6,159 bases of DNA from Deltaproteobacteria bacterium (GTDB taxonomy: Bacteria > Desulfobacterota > DSM-4660 > Desulfatiglandales > HGW-15), in assembly GCA_021737245.1 (NCBI GenBank), contig JAIPEI010000227.1, positions 1 through 6,159 on the forward strand, written 5' to 3'. The notes under the pieces are model-generated. The model was not told where the DNA came from, did no database searches, and was given only the letters and a program-made list of their open reading frames with translations. Each line of letters opens with the position of its first letter. Positions within the stretch are counted from its first letter, which is position 1. Both the position numbers and the translations under genes were made by a program. Positions 5,277-6,159 of the stretch are shown here, in pieces.

Positions 5277-6159
5277 ATGCGATTCGTGATCATCGGAGCG
5301 GACGCCGCAGGCATGAGCGCGGCGAGCCGGGCGCGGCGAAACCGGAAGGATCTGGAGATCGTGGTGCTGGAACGGACCCGGGACGTGTCCTACAGCGCCT
5401 GCGGCATGCCTTACAACCTGGCCGACCCGGAGCGGGAGATCGACGATCTCGTGGTGCGCGAGGCCGCTGTCTTTCGGGAGAAGCAGCACATCGACCTCAG
5501 GCTCGGCCACCGTGCCGAGGCTGTCGACCGCTCCGCCAGGGTGGTTCGCGGAACCAGGGCCGACGGCAAGCCCTTCGAGGTGGGCTACGACAAGCTCCTC
5601 ATCGCCACCGGGGCCTCGCCTGTGATCCTGGACGTCCCCGGCGCGGACCTTTCCGGCGTGACCGGCCTCAAGTCCCTGGAGGACGGCCGCAGGATCAAGC
5701 GGTACATGGCCGCGAACAACGTCCGCCAGGCGGTCATCGCAGGCATGGGCTACATCGGCATGGAGATGGCCGAGGCCTTTTTCGAGCGCGGCGTGCGGGT
5801 GGACATGGTCAAGCCCCGCCCCCGGCTACTGCCCTGGATGCCCGACGACCTGTCCGATGTGATCCTCGAGGAGCTGGAAACCCACCTCGTGCGCGTACAC
5901 ACGGGAGAAGCGCTGCAGTCGATCGAGCGGACCGGGGAAAGGCTCGCGGTCGCCTGCACGAACATCCGGCTGGAAACCGACCTGGTGCTTTTCGCCGCAG
6001 GGGTCCGGCCCAACAGCGAGCTGGCCGCGCAGGCGGGTCTGGACCTGGGCCCGGACAACGCCATTGCCGTGGACCGGGCCGGTCGAACCTCCGACCCGGA
6101 CGTGTATGCGACCGGGGACTGCGCCGACGCCTTTCACGTGGTCACCGGAGAGCGCACCT
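5277..6159 (+). CDS. CoA-disulfide reductase/NADH oxidase-family flavoprotein, 3' end missing
   Basis: The frame is open from ATG 5277 to the window edge, giving 294 residues of a family usually near 440-450. The N-terminal FAD motif reads IIGADAAGMSAA (5-16), with E32 (VVLER) positioned for the ADP ribose. C42 in SACGMPYN corresponds to the single redox cysteine of CoA-disulfide reductases, NADH oxidases and NAD(P)H sulfur reductases. ATGAS (110-114) follows, then the second nucleotide fold AGMGYIG (155-161), and the second FAD motif YATGDC (278-282). After the second strand of the NAD fold the sequence is VKPRPRLLP (178-186), with K179 where an acid (VE) is common, which may favour NADPH. 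The role could be reducing CoA disulfide, polysulfide or oxygen; these cannot be separated from sequence. Any fused C-terminal rhodanese domain would be outside the window. It is transcribed divergently from the SDR gene. Confidence 0.9.
   Translation, partial: MRFVIIGADAAGMSAASRARRNRKDLEIVVLERTRDVSYSACGMPYNLADPEREIDDLVVREAAVFREKQHIDLRLGHRAEAVDRSARVVRGTRADGKPFEVGYDKLLIATGASPVILDVPGADLSGVTGLKSLEDGRRIKRYMAANNVRQAVIAGMGYIGMEMAEAFFERGVRVDMVKPRPRLLPWMPDDLSDVILEELETHLVRVHTGEALQSIERTGERLAVACTNIRLETDLVLFAAGVRPNSELAAQAGLDLGPDNAIAVDRAGRTSDPDVYATGDCADAFHVVTGERT

Overview
The window is about 60-65% GC with strong third-position GC bias and a good Shine-Dalgarno sequence before every gene. It reads as a fatty-acid degradation locus of a high-GC Gram-negative bacterium. 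A Desulfobacterota-like (delta-proteobacterial or syntrophic) source is my best guess, from the gene types and the style of the repeat element. No rRNA or other taxonomic marker is present to prove it.

Layout: 1-156 is non-coding and holds a 13-bp tandem repeat. 157-1341 (minus) is a 3-ketoacyl-CoA thiolase (fadA type). 1342-1556 is a gap whose coding strand is almost pure purine and includes a heptad repeat that copies the Shine-Dalgarno consensus. 1557-3989 (minus) is a bifunctional 3-hydroxyacyl-CoA dehydrogenase/enoyl-CoA hydratase with the dehydrogenase first, the FadN order. 3990-4127 holds its leader, a 24-bp near-perfect palindromic operator and a promoter. 4128-4277 is a small non-autonomous mobile element with 32-bp inverted ends and a 7-bp target duplication. 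4276-5043 (minus) is a short-chain dehydrogenase/reductase. 5044-5276 is a divergent regulatory region. 5277 to the right edge (plus) is the first two thirds of a CoA-disulfide reductase/NADH oxidase-type flavoprotein.

FadN and FadA together carry out hydration, oxidation and thiolysis in beta-oxidation. They are probably transcribed in the order fadN-fadA from one promoter. The operator at the predicted transcription start has the same 7-bp arms and 4-bp spacer as the box I remember for the TetR-family FadR of Bacillus subtilis, which controls fadN-fadA-fadE there. That suggests acyl-CoA-responsive derepression. The SDR lies just upstream on the same strand and the flavoprotein is divergent; both may be functionally linked (ketoacyl or alcohol redox, CoA thiol/disulfide balance), but that is inferred from position only.

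The most notable items are the mobile element inserted exactly between the SDR stop codon and the fadN promoter, the FadR-type operator, the tandem Shine-Dalgarno-like repeats in the fadN-fadA gap, and hairpins that could mask the ribosome-binding sites of fadN and the flavoprotein gene. I saw no complete undescribed system (no defence cassette, CRISPR array or phage genes).
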